From the NCBI GenBank assembly GCA_934378145.1, contig CAKXXW010000006.1, forward strand, positions 1 to 64,000: a stretch of DNA of 64,000 nt, read 5' to 3'. Positions 1 through 7,922 of this stretch are shown here, one piece after another; position 1 is the first letter of the stretch; the number at the start of each line of letters is the position of its first letter. Below the pieces are notes generated by a model. It ran no database searches and was not told the origin of the DNA. It worked only from the letters and a program-made list of their open reading frames with translations. A program made the position numbers and the translations under genes. Source of the stretch: an uncultured Eubacteriales bacterium (lineage in GTDB: Bacteria > Bacillota > Clostridia > Oscillospirales > CAG-272).

Positions 1-76
1 CGAGCTTTCGGCGGTCGGCTCATGAGGCGGTCACACGCTCCCAAACTTCGCGCGCTACCAGCTGCGCCACACCCCG
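1..76 (-). tRNA. 5' half of a tRNA-Pro (anticodon TGG), 3' half absent
   Basis: On the minus strand, starting at 76, the sequence has the acceptor 5' strand CGGGGTG, a D arm (GCGC stems around AGCTGGTA), the 5' anticodon strand CGAAG and the loop TTTGGGA, which gives anticodon TGG. From there it departs from any tRNA: the expected CTTCG partner strand, T arm (GGTTCGAATCC type) and closing CACCCCG are missing before position 1. The window edge is here, so this could be a tRNA cut by an inserted element, a degraded copy, or a chimeric contig end. It is not a functional tRNA as read. Confidence 0.55.
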
Positions 77-504
77 ATGGGTGAAAATATTCGGTTTTTG
101 CGGTCAAATCCGTAAGTGGTCAAATCTGTGGTCAAAAGTTTTCTGCCGGGCATTCTGTTTTGGTGTGCGGAATTTTGGTTGTTCCGTTGGTGCGGGAATC
201 CTCGGGTCAAAACTTTTGACCTTAATATTATACCTCGCGGGGTGGATTCTGTCAAGTGCTGAATGCTCAAAAAAGCGGGGCAGGGGGCTTTAAGGCTGCA
301 ATATTATTATCAGCCGCAAGGGTGTCCCGTTTCGGGACACAGCTCCTTTTCGCCGAGGAAGCCTCCGAGAATGGCAAGACCTTGCTTGCAGAATGAAGCC
401 TCGCGGGAAAGCGCGCGTCACCTTCCGCGAAAAAGAGCGCCACCCGCGCCGCCCGTCGAGGGCGGCGCGGGTGGACTTGCGGCAGGCAGGCGAGTCCCTG
501 CACT

Positions 505-835
505 CCTTATACACAGAAGGGCGAGGCCGTCACTTCGGAGATAATGTTTTTTCGGAAGGTCGAACGCCCTGTAAAAAGGCAAACGCCCTGTAAAGTGAAG
601 AAACGATTTACGCTGACAAGAGCCTCCCTCCGGGAGGTGAGCATTTCCGCAACAAGGTTGCGGGTTGAAAGAGCCTGAGGTATAAAATTTTTATACAGGC
701 AACCGGGTTGTTTGCGATCGTAAACCGTTAGTACCGCACTCTCCTTCAGTCGCCTTCGGCGCCAGCTTCCTCCCGGAGGAAGCCTCGGTTTAGGCGATTA
801 CTCTACAACGGAAGTGAAGATTTTCTTCAGCGATA
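505..835 (+). repeat. composite repeat copy 1, core 622-784 in inverted orientation
   Basis: Outer parts match copy 3 (46141-46460): GGAGATAATG, GCCCTGTAAA, GAAGAAACG on the left and GGTTTAGGCG, GAAGTGAAG on the right. The core 622-784, bounded by GCCTCCCTCC and GGAGGAAGCC, is the reverse complement of the core in copy 3: here the left arm carries TGAGCATTTCCGCAAC and the right arm carries CGCCTTCGGCGCCAGC, the opposite of copy 3. The 5' part of the copy is degenerate. Confidence 0.7.
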
Positions 836-837
836 AA

Positions 838-866
838 AACGGGAGGATAATATCCTCCCCTACAAT
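838..866. repeat. short palindromic repeat GGGAGGATA-A-TATCCTCCC-CTACAA
   Basis: A 9-bp inverted repeat with a one-base centre followed by CTACAA. The same unit occurs at 26936-26961 in the second repeat island, so this is an interspersed family rather than a local hairpin. Confidence 0.75.
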
Positions 867-954
867 TGAAAATGAAATTCGCTGCTTTCGGTGAGGCGTT
901 TCGCGCCCGTCTTGAACGGGTAAGAAAGACTCCATTTCTGTTGTGGAATGATAG

Positions 955-1236
955 CTTAAACCGAGCCTCCCTCCGGGCGGGAGGTGGATTTCCGACCCGT
1001 AGGGGAGGAAAGACGGAAGGAGCCGGCGATATAAAATCTTCGCACAGGCAAATATACTGTTCGCAATCGTAAATTGATAGTGCCGCGGGCTCCTTCAGTC
1101 GCCTTCGGCGCCAGCTTCCTCCCGGAGGAAGCCTTTTGTTCGCGCAGACCGTTTCTTTGTTTTACAGGGCATTCGACCTTGGCGAAACATTATCTCCGGG
1201 TGATGACTTCACCTTTCGGTGAATAAACCGCGATTA
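955..1236 (-). repeat. composite repeat copy 2, core 965-1133
   Basis: Read on the minus strand it runs TTTATTCACCGAAAGGTGA, GTCATCACCCGGAGATAATG, GCCCTGTAAAA, GAAACGG, then a core starting GGCTTCCTCCGGGAGGAAGC and ending CGGAGGGAGGC. It is inverted relative to copy 1. Its core orientation relative to its own flanks equals that of copy 3. Confidence 0.7.
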
Positions 1237-1285
1237 AAGGGTGCGGGTACGACCCGCCGGGGCGGGGAGGTGTGAAAACAGTGTT

Positions 1286-1328
1286 AAAAAGGTTCCCCCG
1301 CCGGAGGGGTTATTCTCCGACGGGGGCG
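1286..1328 (-). terminator. terminator of pilin module 1
   Basis: On the minus strand CCCCCGTCGGAG and CTCCGGCGGGGG form a 12-bp stem with one mismatch, followed by AACCTTTTT. It lies 75 bases beyond the stop codon of the pilin-like gene. Confidence 0.75.
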
Positions 1329-1403
1329 TTACTTATTAGGTTGTGCGGTGTAATGCTTTATTTCATTCTTCCGGATGCTGCGTTACGAACCGGTGTTTTC
1401 GGT

Positions 1404-2786
1404 TCAATTTACCCAAGTGGGTTCCGTCGTGGCGGGGGTATAATCTGTGACGGGGGCGAAATAAACACCACATTGCTTCGAAGTGCCATTGACGGTAACC
1501 GCTGTATTCGCGTTATTTCCTGTGTAGGGCTGACTGTTCACATTAACACTTTCTCTGACATTGATATATGCATTCTCCGAGAACAGGCGCGCAATTTTGT
1601 CGTCTTCGATTCTTACAGCAGTAATGCCTGCGGGGTCAGATGATTTTACAAATGTCCAGCCGTCCTTATTCGTCAGAATGACCGTGACATCAACCTGATT
1701 CGTGGGGATTGCAAATACGATCTCGCCCGTACCACTGGCACTGTTGCCGTTGTGATATGTTCCGATCAGCTTTCCGGCTTCGCCGTCGGAAGCCTTTATT
1801 GTGGTGCCTGTAACTGCACAGTCATTATCAATATAGATTTTGCAGCCGTCTCTCGACTGCCCCACAAAGGCGCCGACCTTGTTCTTTGCGTTGATCTCGC
1901 AATTTTCGATTTTAACATTTTTGCAGATGAGGTTGGATTGTGAACACACTTTTCCGGCTATCGCTCCGACAGAGCCTATATCAGAATCACCGATTGTGGA
2001 ACTCTTGATGTTTAGGTTTTGTACAGTGACCTTTGACCAGCCATCTGTGCTGCCGCCAGACTTTTCATGACCGACCGAAGCAATAAGACCGGCAAAATAT
2101 CCTTTGCCTTCGTTATTTAAAAGATTGTACTGTGTCGGTGCCATTCCTTTAAGAATTGCATTCTGACCATCAATGGTGAAATTTTTTGGCGTTGATTGAT
2201 TATCGATGTAAGCAATCTCAAAGCATAATGCTGCCCCCATAAGGTCAATCTCTGTGTTTGCGGGCAGAACGATTTCATTGACCATGGCAAGCTTTGCCTT
2301 ATCGCAAGCGAGCGCATAGAGCTGTCCTGCGGCTTTATCGGCTGTAATGGTAACTTTGCCGTCGTTGCCAACCGTAAAATCTTCTTTTTTTATCTCTCCG
2401 CTGAGTGAGAACCAGCCGTTTGTATTGGTTGCGGTTGTATAGTCCTCGGGGAAGAGGACCTTGTAGGTAGAGTCGGTGTAGACGATACGGTTGAGCGTTG
2501 AATCCCAGAAGAAATATCTGTCGGTGACAAGGGGACGATAGTCCTTCGCGGACATACCGCCGTCCTTCAGCGAGCGATAAACCTCAAGGATCGACTTTCC
2601 TTCGGTCACCTCGTTTACCGCAAGGTATGTGTTCATCTGCCTGCACGCCTGAATATCGGCGGACTCGTTAGCCTTACGGATAAGGCTTGCAAAGGTCGGG
2701 ATCAGAACGGCTGCAAGTATGGCTATTATGGCTATGACAATAACGAGCTCTACGATGGTAAAGCCCTTCTTTTTATTCAGTTTCAT
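1404..2786 (-). CDS. type IV pilin-like protein with beta-rich passenger (module 1)
   Basis: A 460-residue secreted pilin-like protein. The N terminus is a classical prepilin signal: basic leader MKLNKKKG, predicted prepilin peptidase cut after Gly8, Phe at +1, Glu at +5, then a hydrophobic helix to about residue 30. About residues 35-160 look like a short globular pilin segment. Residues about 170-400 are rich in Val, Asn, Gly and Ile with GAIAGK and GAFVGQ turns, like GLUG-type beta-solenoid repeats. The start is the ATG at 2786, behind AAGGAGAG; an upstream in-frame ATG at 2831 has no ribosome site. It follows the CRYNC membrane protein by 82 bases and has its own terminator. No pilus motor, platform or prepilin peptidase gene lies in the window. 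A surface adhesin or minor pilin is likely; the ligand is unknown. A longer paralogue is at 46553-48619. Confidence 0.8.
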   Translation of the reverse strand: MKLNKKKGFTIVELVIVIAIIAILAAVLIPTFASLIRKANESADIQACRQMNTYLAVNEVTEGKSILEVYRSLKDGGMSAKDYRPLVTDRYFFWDSTLNRIVYTDSTYKVLFPEDYTTATNTNGWFSLSGEIKKEDFTVGNDGKVTITADKAAGQLYALACDKAKLAMVNEIVLPANTEIDLMGAALCFEIAYIDNQSTPKNFTIDGQNAILKGMAPTQYNLLNNEGKGYFAGLIASVGHEKSGGSTDGWSKVTVQNLNIKSSTIGDSDIGSVGAIAGKVCSQSNLICKNVKIENCEINAKNKVGAFVGQSRDGCKIYIDNDCAVTGTTIKASDGEAGKLIGTYHNGNSASGTGEIVFAIPTNQVDVTVILTNKDGWTFVKSSDPAGITAVRIEDDKIARLFSENAYINVRESVNVNSQPYTGNNANTAVTVNGTSKQCGVYFAPVTDYTPATTEPTWVN

Positions 2787-2868
2787 AATTCTCTCCTTAA
2801 AAATAAGTACAGTTATGCCTCTTTCGGGCATTTTTTTGATACAGTTATCCCGTAAAAGAGAGAATTAT

Positions 2869-3348
2869 TCAACAGTTATAGCGACAAAAAGCAGCGCAGA
2901 CCTTCCTGCCCGGAAGAGCTGTGCGCAGATCGGTATGAGATTTTTTCTGTGTATGGGTAAAGGCAGTGCGGTGGGCGGTCTTACGCTTTTTGCGTATGCT
3001 GCGATAGACGCTGATCGCGGTCAGCGCGACCGACACCGCCGACAGGCAGATGAATACCGATATGACTATCCCGATCGCGAAAGATCCGGTCAGGTAGGGC
3101 GTCGAGGCGACGAGTGGCTCGCGGAGCGCATCCACCACGGGTTCGCAGGAGAAGGGCGCGAGCAGGGAAGAAAGGAATTCCGCCATCAGCTCATTCCCGG
3201 CATAGATCGGGAGATAGAGCATAAATACGAACGACGCGACGGCATAGGCTATCCGCGCGACCTTCATCTTATACTTGGTGAGCAGTCGGAGGGTACAGAT
3301 ACCGACTATCATATATATCAGATACAGAACAAGTGTGGTTATCGGCAT
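2869..3348 (-). CDS. small membrane protein ending in CRYNC (module 1)
   Basis: 159 residues, no family recognised. Hydrophobic segments lie at about 4-22, 31-50 and 92-118. Between the second and third sits the motif LPIYAGNEL, probably on one face of the membrane. A basic tail from about residue 120 ends with Cys151, Cys155 and Cys159 in the pattern C-x3-C-RYN-C and then stops. The paralogue at 48743-49219 shares VGICTL, KYKM, LPxYAGNEL and the exact last five residues. The start is the ATG at 3348 with an excellent AAAGGAGGTC site; a consensus promoter lies at 3389-3417. It is first in a two-gene unit with the pilin-like gene. Export, anchoring, modification or signalling for the pilin are all possible; none is shown. 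Confidence 0.8.
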   Translation of the reverse strand: MPITTLVLYLIYMIVGICTLRLLTKYKMKVARIAYAVASFVFMLYLPIYAGNELMAEFLSSLLAPFSCEPVVDALREPLVASTPYLTGSFAIGIVISVFICLSAVSVALTAISVYRSIRKKRKTAHRTAFTHTQKKSHTDLRTALPGRKVCAAFCRYNC

Positions 3349-3388
3349 ATTGCGACCTCCTTTCACCTTTTTTCCTTTAATCAAGAAC

Positions 3389-3417
3389 ATTATAGCAGGC
3401 TTATTTGAATTTGTCAA
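3389..3417 (-). promoter_or_regulatory. sigma-A promoter of module 1
   Basis: On the minus strand TTGACA (3417-3412) is separated by exactly 17 bases from TATAAT (3394-3389), a perfect vegetative consensus. It fires toward the CRYNC gene and is back to back with the promoter at 3485-3513. Confidence 0.85.
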
Positions 3418-3484
3418 GAGAATATGAAGAAATTTACAAATTGCGTTGCGAAAAAGAGCTTTCTTCGACATCCCGTGCGATGTA

Positions 3485-3513
3485 TTGACAAATAAATTCC
3501 CGAGTGGTATAAT
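3485..3513 (+). promoter_or_regulatory. sigma-A promoter of the polysaccharide operon
   Basis: TTGACA, 17-base spacer, TATAAT: a perfect consensus. The predicted transcript start near 3520 falls on or after the in-frame ATG at 3521, which supports translation of the first gene from 3575. Confidence 0.85.
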
Positions 3514-3574
3514 ATATGAAATGCGCGATAAATTTTCGCGGCTTTTTTGCCTTAGCGGCGGATCGGACGAAGAT

Positions 3575-4798
3575 ATGGAAGATAAAACATCAAAGATCAT
3601 AGACATTACGGCGTGGATATTCACCGCCGTTTTGTTTGCGTCGGTCTTTATGGTCGGGAACTATTCATACGGCAAGTATGTGATATTCTCGCTTTCCGTC
3701 GCGGTCTTTGCGTTTTCGGTCGTGAGGAACGGGAAGAAAGCCTTCTACCTGCCGCGCCCGTGGCACCTGTTTATTATTGCGATAGCCGCGTACAGTTTTC
3801 TTACCTTTCTCTGGGCGTTCGACCCGCGCGATCCGGTACGGCAGGCGGTCACTGTCGGTGCGATAGGCGTATGCTTTTCGCTTCCTTATTCTTATTTTCA
3901 CAATCACGAGGACGGCGTGCGGATGCTGCTTGATGCCGTGAAGTGGGGAGGGTACATCATTTCGGTCTATGCCTTCTTCTATTACGGCTTCGGGAAGGTG
4001 TTCTCGGTGATCATCGACTCGGGGCGGCTCGAAAACGGCTTCTGCAATGTCAACACCCTCGGGATCTTCGCCGCGATGTCGGTCGTGATCACTGTTTATG
4101 AGATAAAGCTCAGGAAAAAATTCATCGTCAGCGCTCTTTTGACGATACCGGCGCTGACAGTCATTCCGGCGACGCAGAGCAAGAAGGCGTTCCTTTATAT
4201 CGCTATCGGGATCCTTGCCGTGCTGATAGTCCCGAACGACCCGAAAAAGGGCGGCAAGAAGGTCCTTCTTCGGGCGCTCATCGTCACGGCGGCGCTCGCG
4301 GTTGCGGGGGCGCTGCTGATACAGCTCCCGCCCTTCGAGGGGATAAGGTACAGGTTCTCGAAGCTCATCGAAACACTGCTCGGGCAGGGAGAGGACGGAA
4401 GCTCGTCGGTCGTGCGGCTCGAGATGATAAGGCTCGGACTGCGAACCTTCCTCCGCCATCCGATCGGCGGCATCGGCGTCGGATGCACGCACATCATTAC
4501 CGCGGCGGAGATCGCTATGGCGACCTACCTGCACAACAACTATGTAGAGCTGCTCGCCGGCGGCGGGATCGTGGGCTTTGCGGTCTTCTATTCGATGTAC
4601 GGGTACCTTATCGTGAATTTCATAAGGAAGAGGCGCGTTGCCGAGCCTATGAAGAATCTCTGCATCATCATCGTGGTGCTGCTTCTTGTCATGGATGTGG
4701 CGCTCGTGAGCTATTATTCAAAGGATCTGTACTTTATATTGATGATACCTTTTCTCGAGATAGACAAGCTGAGTAAAAAAGAGGAGGCGGGCGTATGA
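3575..4798 (+). CDS. O-antigen ligase / polymerase-family membrane protein
   Basis: About 407 residues with ten or more hydrophobic segments. Between residues about 290 and 340 lies the large loop typical of the Wzy_C (O-antigen ligase) family, with FLRHPIGGIGVG followed by HNNYVELLAGGGIVG. Such proteins polymerise or transfer lipid-linked glycans outside the membrane. In a Gram-positive cell this suggests polymerisation of a capsule or wall glycan rather than lipopolysaccharide ligation. An upstream in-frame ATG at 3521 coincides with the expected transcript start, so I prefer 3575, although its ribosome site is weak. It overlaps the next gene by ATGA, and the three downstream genes make UDP-hexuronate, so the polymer probably contains galacturonate or glucuronate. 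Confidence 0.75.
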   Translation: MEDKTSKIIDITAWIFTAVLFASVFMVGNYSYGKYVIFSLSVAVFAFSVVRNGKKAFYLPRPWHLFIIAIAAYSFLTFLWAFDPRDPVRQAVTVGAIGVCFSLPYSYFHNHEDGVRMLLDAVKWGGYIISVYAFFYYGFGKVFSVIIDSGRLENGFCNVNTLGIFAAMSVVITVYEIKLRKKFIVSALLTIPALTVIPATQSKKAFLYIAIGILAVLIVPNDPKKGGKKVLLRALIVTAALAVAGALLIQLPPFEGIRYRFSKLIETLLGQGEDGSSSVVRLEMIRLGLRTFLRHPIGGIGVGCTHIITAAEIAMATYLHNNYVELLAGGGIVGFAVFYSMYGYLIVNFIRKRRVAEPMKNLCIIIVVLLLVMDVALVSYYSKDLYFILMIPFLEIDKLSKKEEAGV

Positions 4799-5985
4799 CG
4801 CACGAAAGATACGAAGCCGCGGCGGAAAGATTTGAGGCTACATACAGGAAGGCACCCGAGTTCACCGCCTTCACGCCTTACCGCGTTTGTCCGATAGGCG
4901 CGCACAGCGACCATCAGCTCGGGAAGATCACGGGCTTTGCGATAGATAAGGGCATCTGCATGGTCTACGGAAAGAAGATGAACGGGGTCATCGAGATCGC
5001 GTCACTGAGATTTCCGAAGCGCGCGCAGTGGCATGTGCTTTCGGTCCCTCCCGAGAGGCAGGGGGATTGGGCGGATCACCTCCGTGGGGCGACGATAGCC
5101 CTCGGAGAGAGGTATCCGCTCCGCGTGGGACTCTCCGCCGTGATAGACGGGGAGCTGCCGATAGGCGGACTTTCGTCCTCGGCGGCGGTGATAATAACCT
5201 TTCTGTCGGCGCTTTGCCGGCTGAACGGGATAGCGCTCACCGACACGGAGCTTATAAACATCGCGAAGGAAGCCGAGAACAGCTATGTCGGGGTCGCATG
5301 CGGAAAGCTCGACCAGAGCTGTGAGGTGTATTGCCGGAAGGACAGCCTTCTCTACCTTGACACCCGCGACGACAGCTATGAGCTCATCCCGACGGCAAAG
5401 GATGCGAAGCCTTTTGAGATCGCGGTATTTTTCAGCGGGCTTGAGCGTTCGCTCGCCGGATCGAAATTCAATATGCGCGTCGACGAATGTCGCAGTGCGG
5501 CATATGCCCTGAAGGCGCTTTCGGGGATGGAATACGGGAAGTTCGGGGACACGAACCTTCGCGATGTGCCGTATGAGGTTTATCTTAAATATAAGGAAAG
5601 ACTGCCCGAAAGCTGGGCAAAGCGCGCCGAGCATTGGTACACCGAGTTTTTGCGTGTTGAGGCGGGAGCCGAGGCATTCAGAAGGGGAGACATCGCCGGA
5701 TTCGGAAGGCTCTCGTTTGAGAGCGGATATTCCTCGATATACAATTGGGAGACGGGATCGCCGGAGCTTATAAAGCTCTACGAGATCATGCGTCACACCG
5801 ACGGGATATACGGCGGGCGCTTCTCGGGGGCGGGCTTCAAGGGCTGCTGTATGGCTCTCATCGACCCCTCATACGAGGAGGAGATACTTGAAAAGATGGA
5901 AAAAGAATACATTGCGGCTTTTCCGGAGCTGAAAGATAATTACAGTGCGCATATATGCCGCACCGCCGACGGTGTCGGCGCCTGA
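4795..5985 (+). CDS. galacturonokinase-like GHMP kinase
   Basis: 396 residues, galactokinase-family GHMP kinase. The N-terminal signature reads PYRVCPIGAHSDHQLG rather than the GRVNLIGEHTDY of galactokinase; the ATP loop is PIGGLSSSAAV (about residues 121-131); the C-terminal motif is GIYGGRFSGAGFKGCC. From memory, plant galacturonokinase has PYRICPLGAHIDHQGG, AKRAEH and VYGARFSGAGFRGCC at the same places, so I infer D-galacturonate as substrate, giving galacturonate-1-phosphate. The neighbours fit: a nucleotidyltransferase 21 bases on, then a UDP-glucuronate 4-epimerase. The substrate is inferred, not shown; another hexuronate or galactose remains possible. Its start overlaps the preceding stop, so translation is probably coupled. 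Confidence 0.75.
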   Translation: MTHERYEAAAERFEATYRKAPEFTAFTPYRVCPIGAHSDHQLGKITGFAIDKGICMVYGKKMNGVIEIASLRFPKRAQWHVLSVPPERQGDWADHLRGATIALGERYPLRVGLSAVIDGELPIGGLSSSAAVIITFLSALCRLNGIALTDTELINIAKEAENSYVGVACGKLDQSCEVYCRKDSLLYLDTRDDSYELIPTAKDAKPFEIAVFFSGLERSLAGSKFNMRVDECRSAAYALKALSGMEYGKFGDTNLRDVPYEVYLKYKERLPESWAKRAEHWYTEFLRVEAGAEAFRRGDIAGFGRLSFESGYSSIYNWETGSPELIKLYEIMRHTDGIYGGRFSGAGFKGCCMALIDPSYEEEILEKMEKEYIAAFPELKDNYSAHICRTADGVGA

Positions 5986-6006
5986 CGGAAGGGGAGGTCA
6001 CATTTT

Positions 6007-6747
6007 ATGAAGTGTCTGATACTTGCCGCGGGATATGCGACGCGGCTCTATCCGCTGACAGAGAATTTTCCGAAGTCTCTGCTCACGGTAGGAGATAAGA
6101 CGATCCTTGATCTGCTCCTTGACGATATTGAGGCATCGGGCGGGGTCGACGGCTATATCGTAGTTTCAAATCATAAATTTGTCCGCTTTTTTGAGGAGTG
6201 GGCTGAAAGTAAACCTTACAGCGTCACTGTCATCGACGACGGGACAGAAACGAACGAAACGCGGCTCGGTGCCGTGCGCGATATCGGATTTGCACTTGAA
6301 AGGCTAAGCCTTGACTGTGACCTGCTCGTTATCGCGGGCGACAACCTGCTCGATTTCAGCCTCTGTCGGTTCATCTCTTATTTCAGGGAGAAAAACACCT
6401 CCTGTGTTATGAGATACTTCGAGCCGTCCGAAAAGAAACTGCAAAAGTGCGGGGTCCTCACGGTAGACGGAAATGACCTCGTGACGGATATGACCGAAAA
6501 GTCGCCGACACCCGCGACGCATTGGGTGTGTCCTCCCTTTTACTGCTATAAAAGGGAAGACATTTCGCGCGTGGGCGAGGCTATCGCCGCGGGATGCGGG
6601 ACAGACGCGCCCGGGAGCTTTGTCGCGTGGCTCTGCCGCCGGACCGGGATCCATGCTATGGAAATGCCCGGTAAGCGCTACGATATAGGCAACCTTGAGA
6701 GCTACGAAGCCGTGAAAAGAGATTATAAGGGGATAGGGAAATGCTGA
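6007..6747 (+). CDS. sugar-1-phosphate nucleotidylyltransferase
   Basis: 246 residues, a single Rossmann-like nucleotidyltransferase domain. The N terminus LILAAGYATRLYPLTENFPK carries the nucleotide loop and the catalytic Arg/Lys pair; VIAGDNLLDF holds the metal-binding Asp. It lacks the C-terminal beta-helix of GlmU or GlgC. Placed 21 bases after the galacturonokinase-like gene, behind GGGGAGGTC, and overlapping the UDP-glucuronate 4-epimerase gene by 7 bases, it is best explained as the UTP-dependent step from hexuronate-1-phosphate to UDP-hexuronate. Family membership is clear; the specific sugar is inferred from context. Confidence 0.75.
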   Translation: MKCLILAAGYATRLYPLTENFPKSLLTVGDKTILDLLLDDIEASGGVDGYIVVSNHKFVRFFEEWAESKPYSVTVIDDGTETNETRLGAVRDIGFALERLSLDCDLLVIAGDNLLDFSLCRFISYFREKNTSCVMRYFEPSEKKLQKCGVLTVDGNDLVTDMTEKSPTPATHWVCPPFYCYKREDISRVGEAIAAGCGTDAPGSFVAWLCRRTGIHAMEMPGKRYDIGNLESYEAVKRDYKGIGKC

Positions 6748-7805
6748 CACCGAATATAAGCCTTGAGAATAAAACGGTCCTCGTCACCGGCGCGGCGGGA
6801 TTTATCGGCGCGAACCTTGCGGAGGCGCTCCTTCGCAGACCCGAAAACATAAGGGTCATCGGGATCGACAGCATGAATTCCTACTACGATGTTTCGCTGA
6901 AAGAATACCGCCTCTCGGAGATCGAAAAGCTCGCCGACGGTAAGTGCCTGAGTTTTATCAGAGGCAATATCGCCGACCGTGCGCTCGTGAATGAGGTCTT
7001 TGGGAAATACAGACCCGACATAGTCGTGAATCTTGCGGCGCAGGCGGGGGTGAGGTATTCGATAACAAACCCCGATGCCTATATAGAATCGAACATCATC
7101 GGATTTTACAATATCCTTGAGGCTTGCCGTAACCACCCGACGGAGCATCTTGTGTACGCCTCGTCGTCGAGCGTTTACGGCTCGAACGAGAAGGCCCCTT
7201 ATTCGACGGAGGATAAGGTCGATGACCCCGTGTCGCTCTATGCGGCGACGAAGAAATCGAACGAGCTTTTCGCACACGCCTATTCAAAGCTTTACAACAT
7301 CCCGTCGACGGGTCTGCGATTCTTCACGGTCTATGGGCCGGCGGGGCGTCCGGATATGGCGTATTTCGGATTTACCGATAAGCTCCGCAGGGGAGAGAAG
7401 ATAAAGATATTCAACTACGGCAACTGCCGGCGGGACTTCACATATGTCGACGATATAGTGGAGGGGATAATGCGGGTCATCTGCCGTGCGCCCGAAAAGA
7501 AGAACGGTGCCGACGGGCTTCCGGTCCCGCCCTACCGCATATACAATATCGGGAACAGCAAGCCCGAGAATCTGCTTGATTTTGTCACGGTGCTGTGCGA
7601 GGAGCTTGTACGCGCGGGGATATTGCCGAGAGATTATGATTTTGAAGCTCACCGTGAACTTGTCCCGATGCAGCCGGGAGATGTGCCGGTGACATATGCC
7701 GATACAGAGGCACTCGAGGCTGACACAGGCTTCAGACCCTCGACGCCGCTGCGCACGGGACTCCGCCGCTTTGCGGAGTGGTACAGGGAATATTATAAGG
7801 TGTAA
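6741..7805 (+). CDS. UDP-glucuronate 4-epimerase
   Basis: 354 residues, extended short-chain dehydrogenase. The NAD loop GAAGFIGANLAEALL is at about residues 17-31, the catalytic triad Ser-Tyr-xxx-Lys appears as SSSSVYG and YAATKKSNE, and the YNIPSTGLRFFTVYGPAGRPDM segment is typical of UDP-glucuronate 4-epimerases. The family interconverts UDP-glucuronate and UDP-galacturonate. It is last in the operon with the galacturonokinase-like gene and the nucleotidyltransferase, so UDP-galacturonate could arise both by epimerisation and by salvage. The ATG lies inside the end of the previous gene. A strong palindrome follows at 7824. Confidence 0.88.
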   Translation: MLTPNISLENKTVLVTGAAGFIGANLAEALLRRPENIRVIGIDSMNSYYDVSLKEYRLSEIEKLADGKCLSFIRGNIADRALVNEVFGKYRPDIVVNLAAQAGVRYSITNPDAYIESNIIGFYNILEACRNHPTEHLVYASSSSVYGSNEKAPYSTEDKVDDPVSLYAATKKSNELFAHAYSKLYNIPSTGLRFFTVYGPAGRPDMAYFGFTDKLRRGEKIKIFNYGNCRRDFTYVDDIVEGIMRVICRAPEKKNGADGLPVPPYRIYNIGNSKPENLLDFVTVLCEELVRAGILPRDYDFEAHRELVPMQPGDVPVTYADTEALEADTGFRPSTPLRTGLRRFAEWYREYYKV

Positions 7806-7823
7806 TTTATAAAGTAAAAAATA

Positions 7824-7859
7824 CGGTGCCTCAAAGCTCATATGAGCTTTGAGGCACCG
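7824..7859. terminator. perfect 36-base palindrome between convergent genes
   Basis: CGGTGCCTCAAAGCTCAT and its exact complement form an 18-bp stem. On the minus strand it is followed by TATTTTTTAC, a good uridine tail for the GH30 gene; on the plus strand the tail is weak. It probably ends both transcripts. Confidence 0.8.
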
Positions 7860-7922
7860 CGTTTATGCCGGACAGAGTAATTACTTTGAGATGTCCCCAT
7901 CGTTGCTGTTCCCGAATATTGC

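Larger units (their letters stand above)
77..1270. repeat. gene-free island of palindromic and composite repeats
   Basis: I see no credible gene here; open frames are short, overlap on both strands and lack ribosome sites. The stretch holds a palindrome at about 209-225 (GGTCAAAA/TTTTGACC), a GTGTCCCG/CGGGACAC hairpin at 322-340, a perfect 15-bp GC-rich stem at 440-474, two copies of a composite repeat in opposite orientation (505-835 and 955-1236) and a GGGAGGATA/TATCCTCCC palindrome at 840-860. The island lies directly downstream of the pilin-like gene of module 1. Confidence 0.7.

Noticed and set aside
505..1236. CRISPR array
   Set aside because: The repeats are few, long, imperfect and inverted; there are no regular spacers and no cas genes.
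1272..1643. Plus-strand frame of 123 codons over the pilin 3' end
   Set aside because: It starts in the terminator and runs antisense to the pilin-like gene.
2840..2868. ATAACTGT repeats between the two genes of module 1 as an operator
   Set aside because: Three copies are present, but spacing is irregular, one copy is the coding sequence of the CRYNC tail, and module 2 lacks the others.
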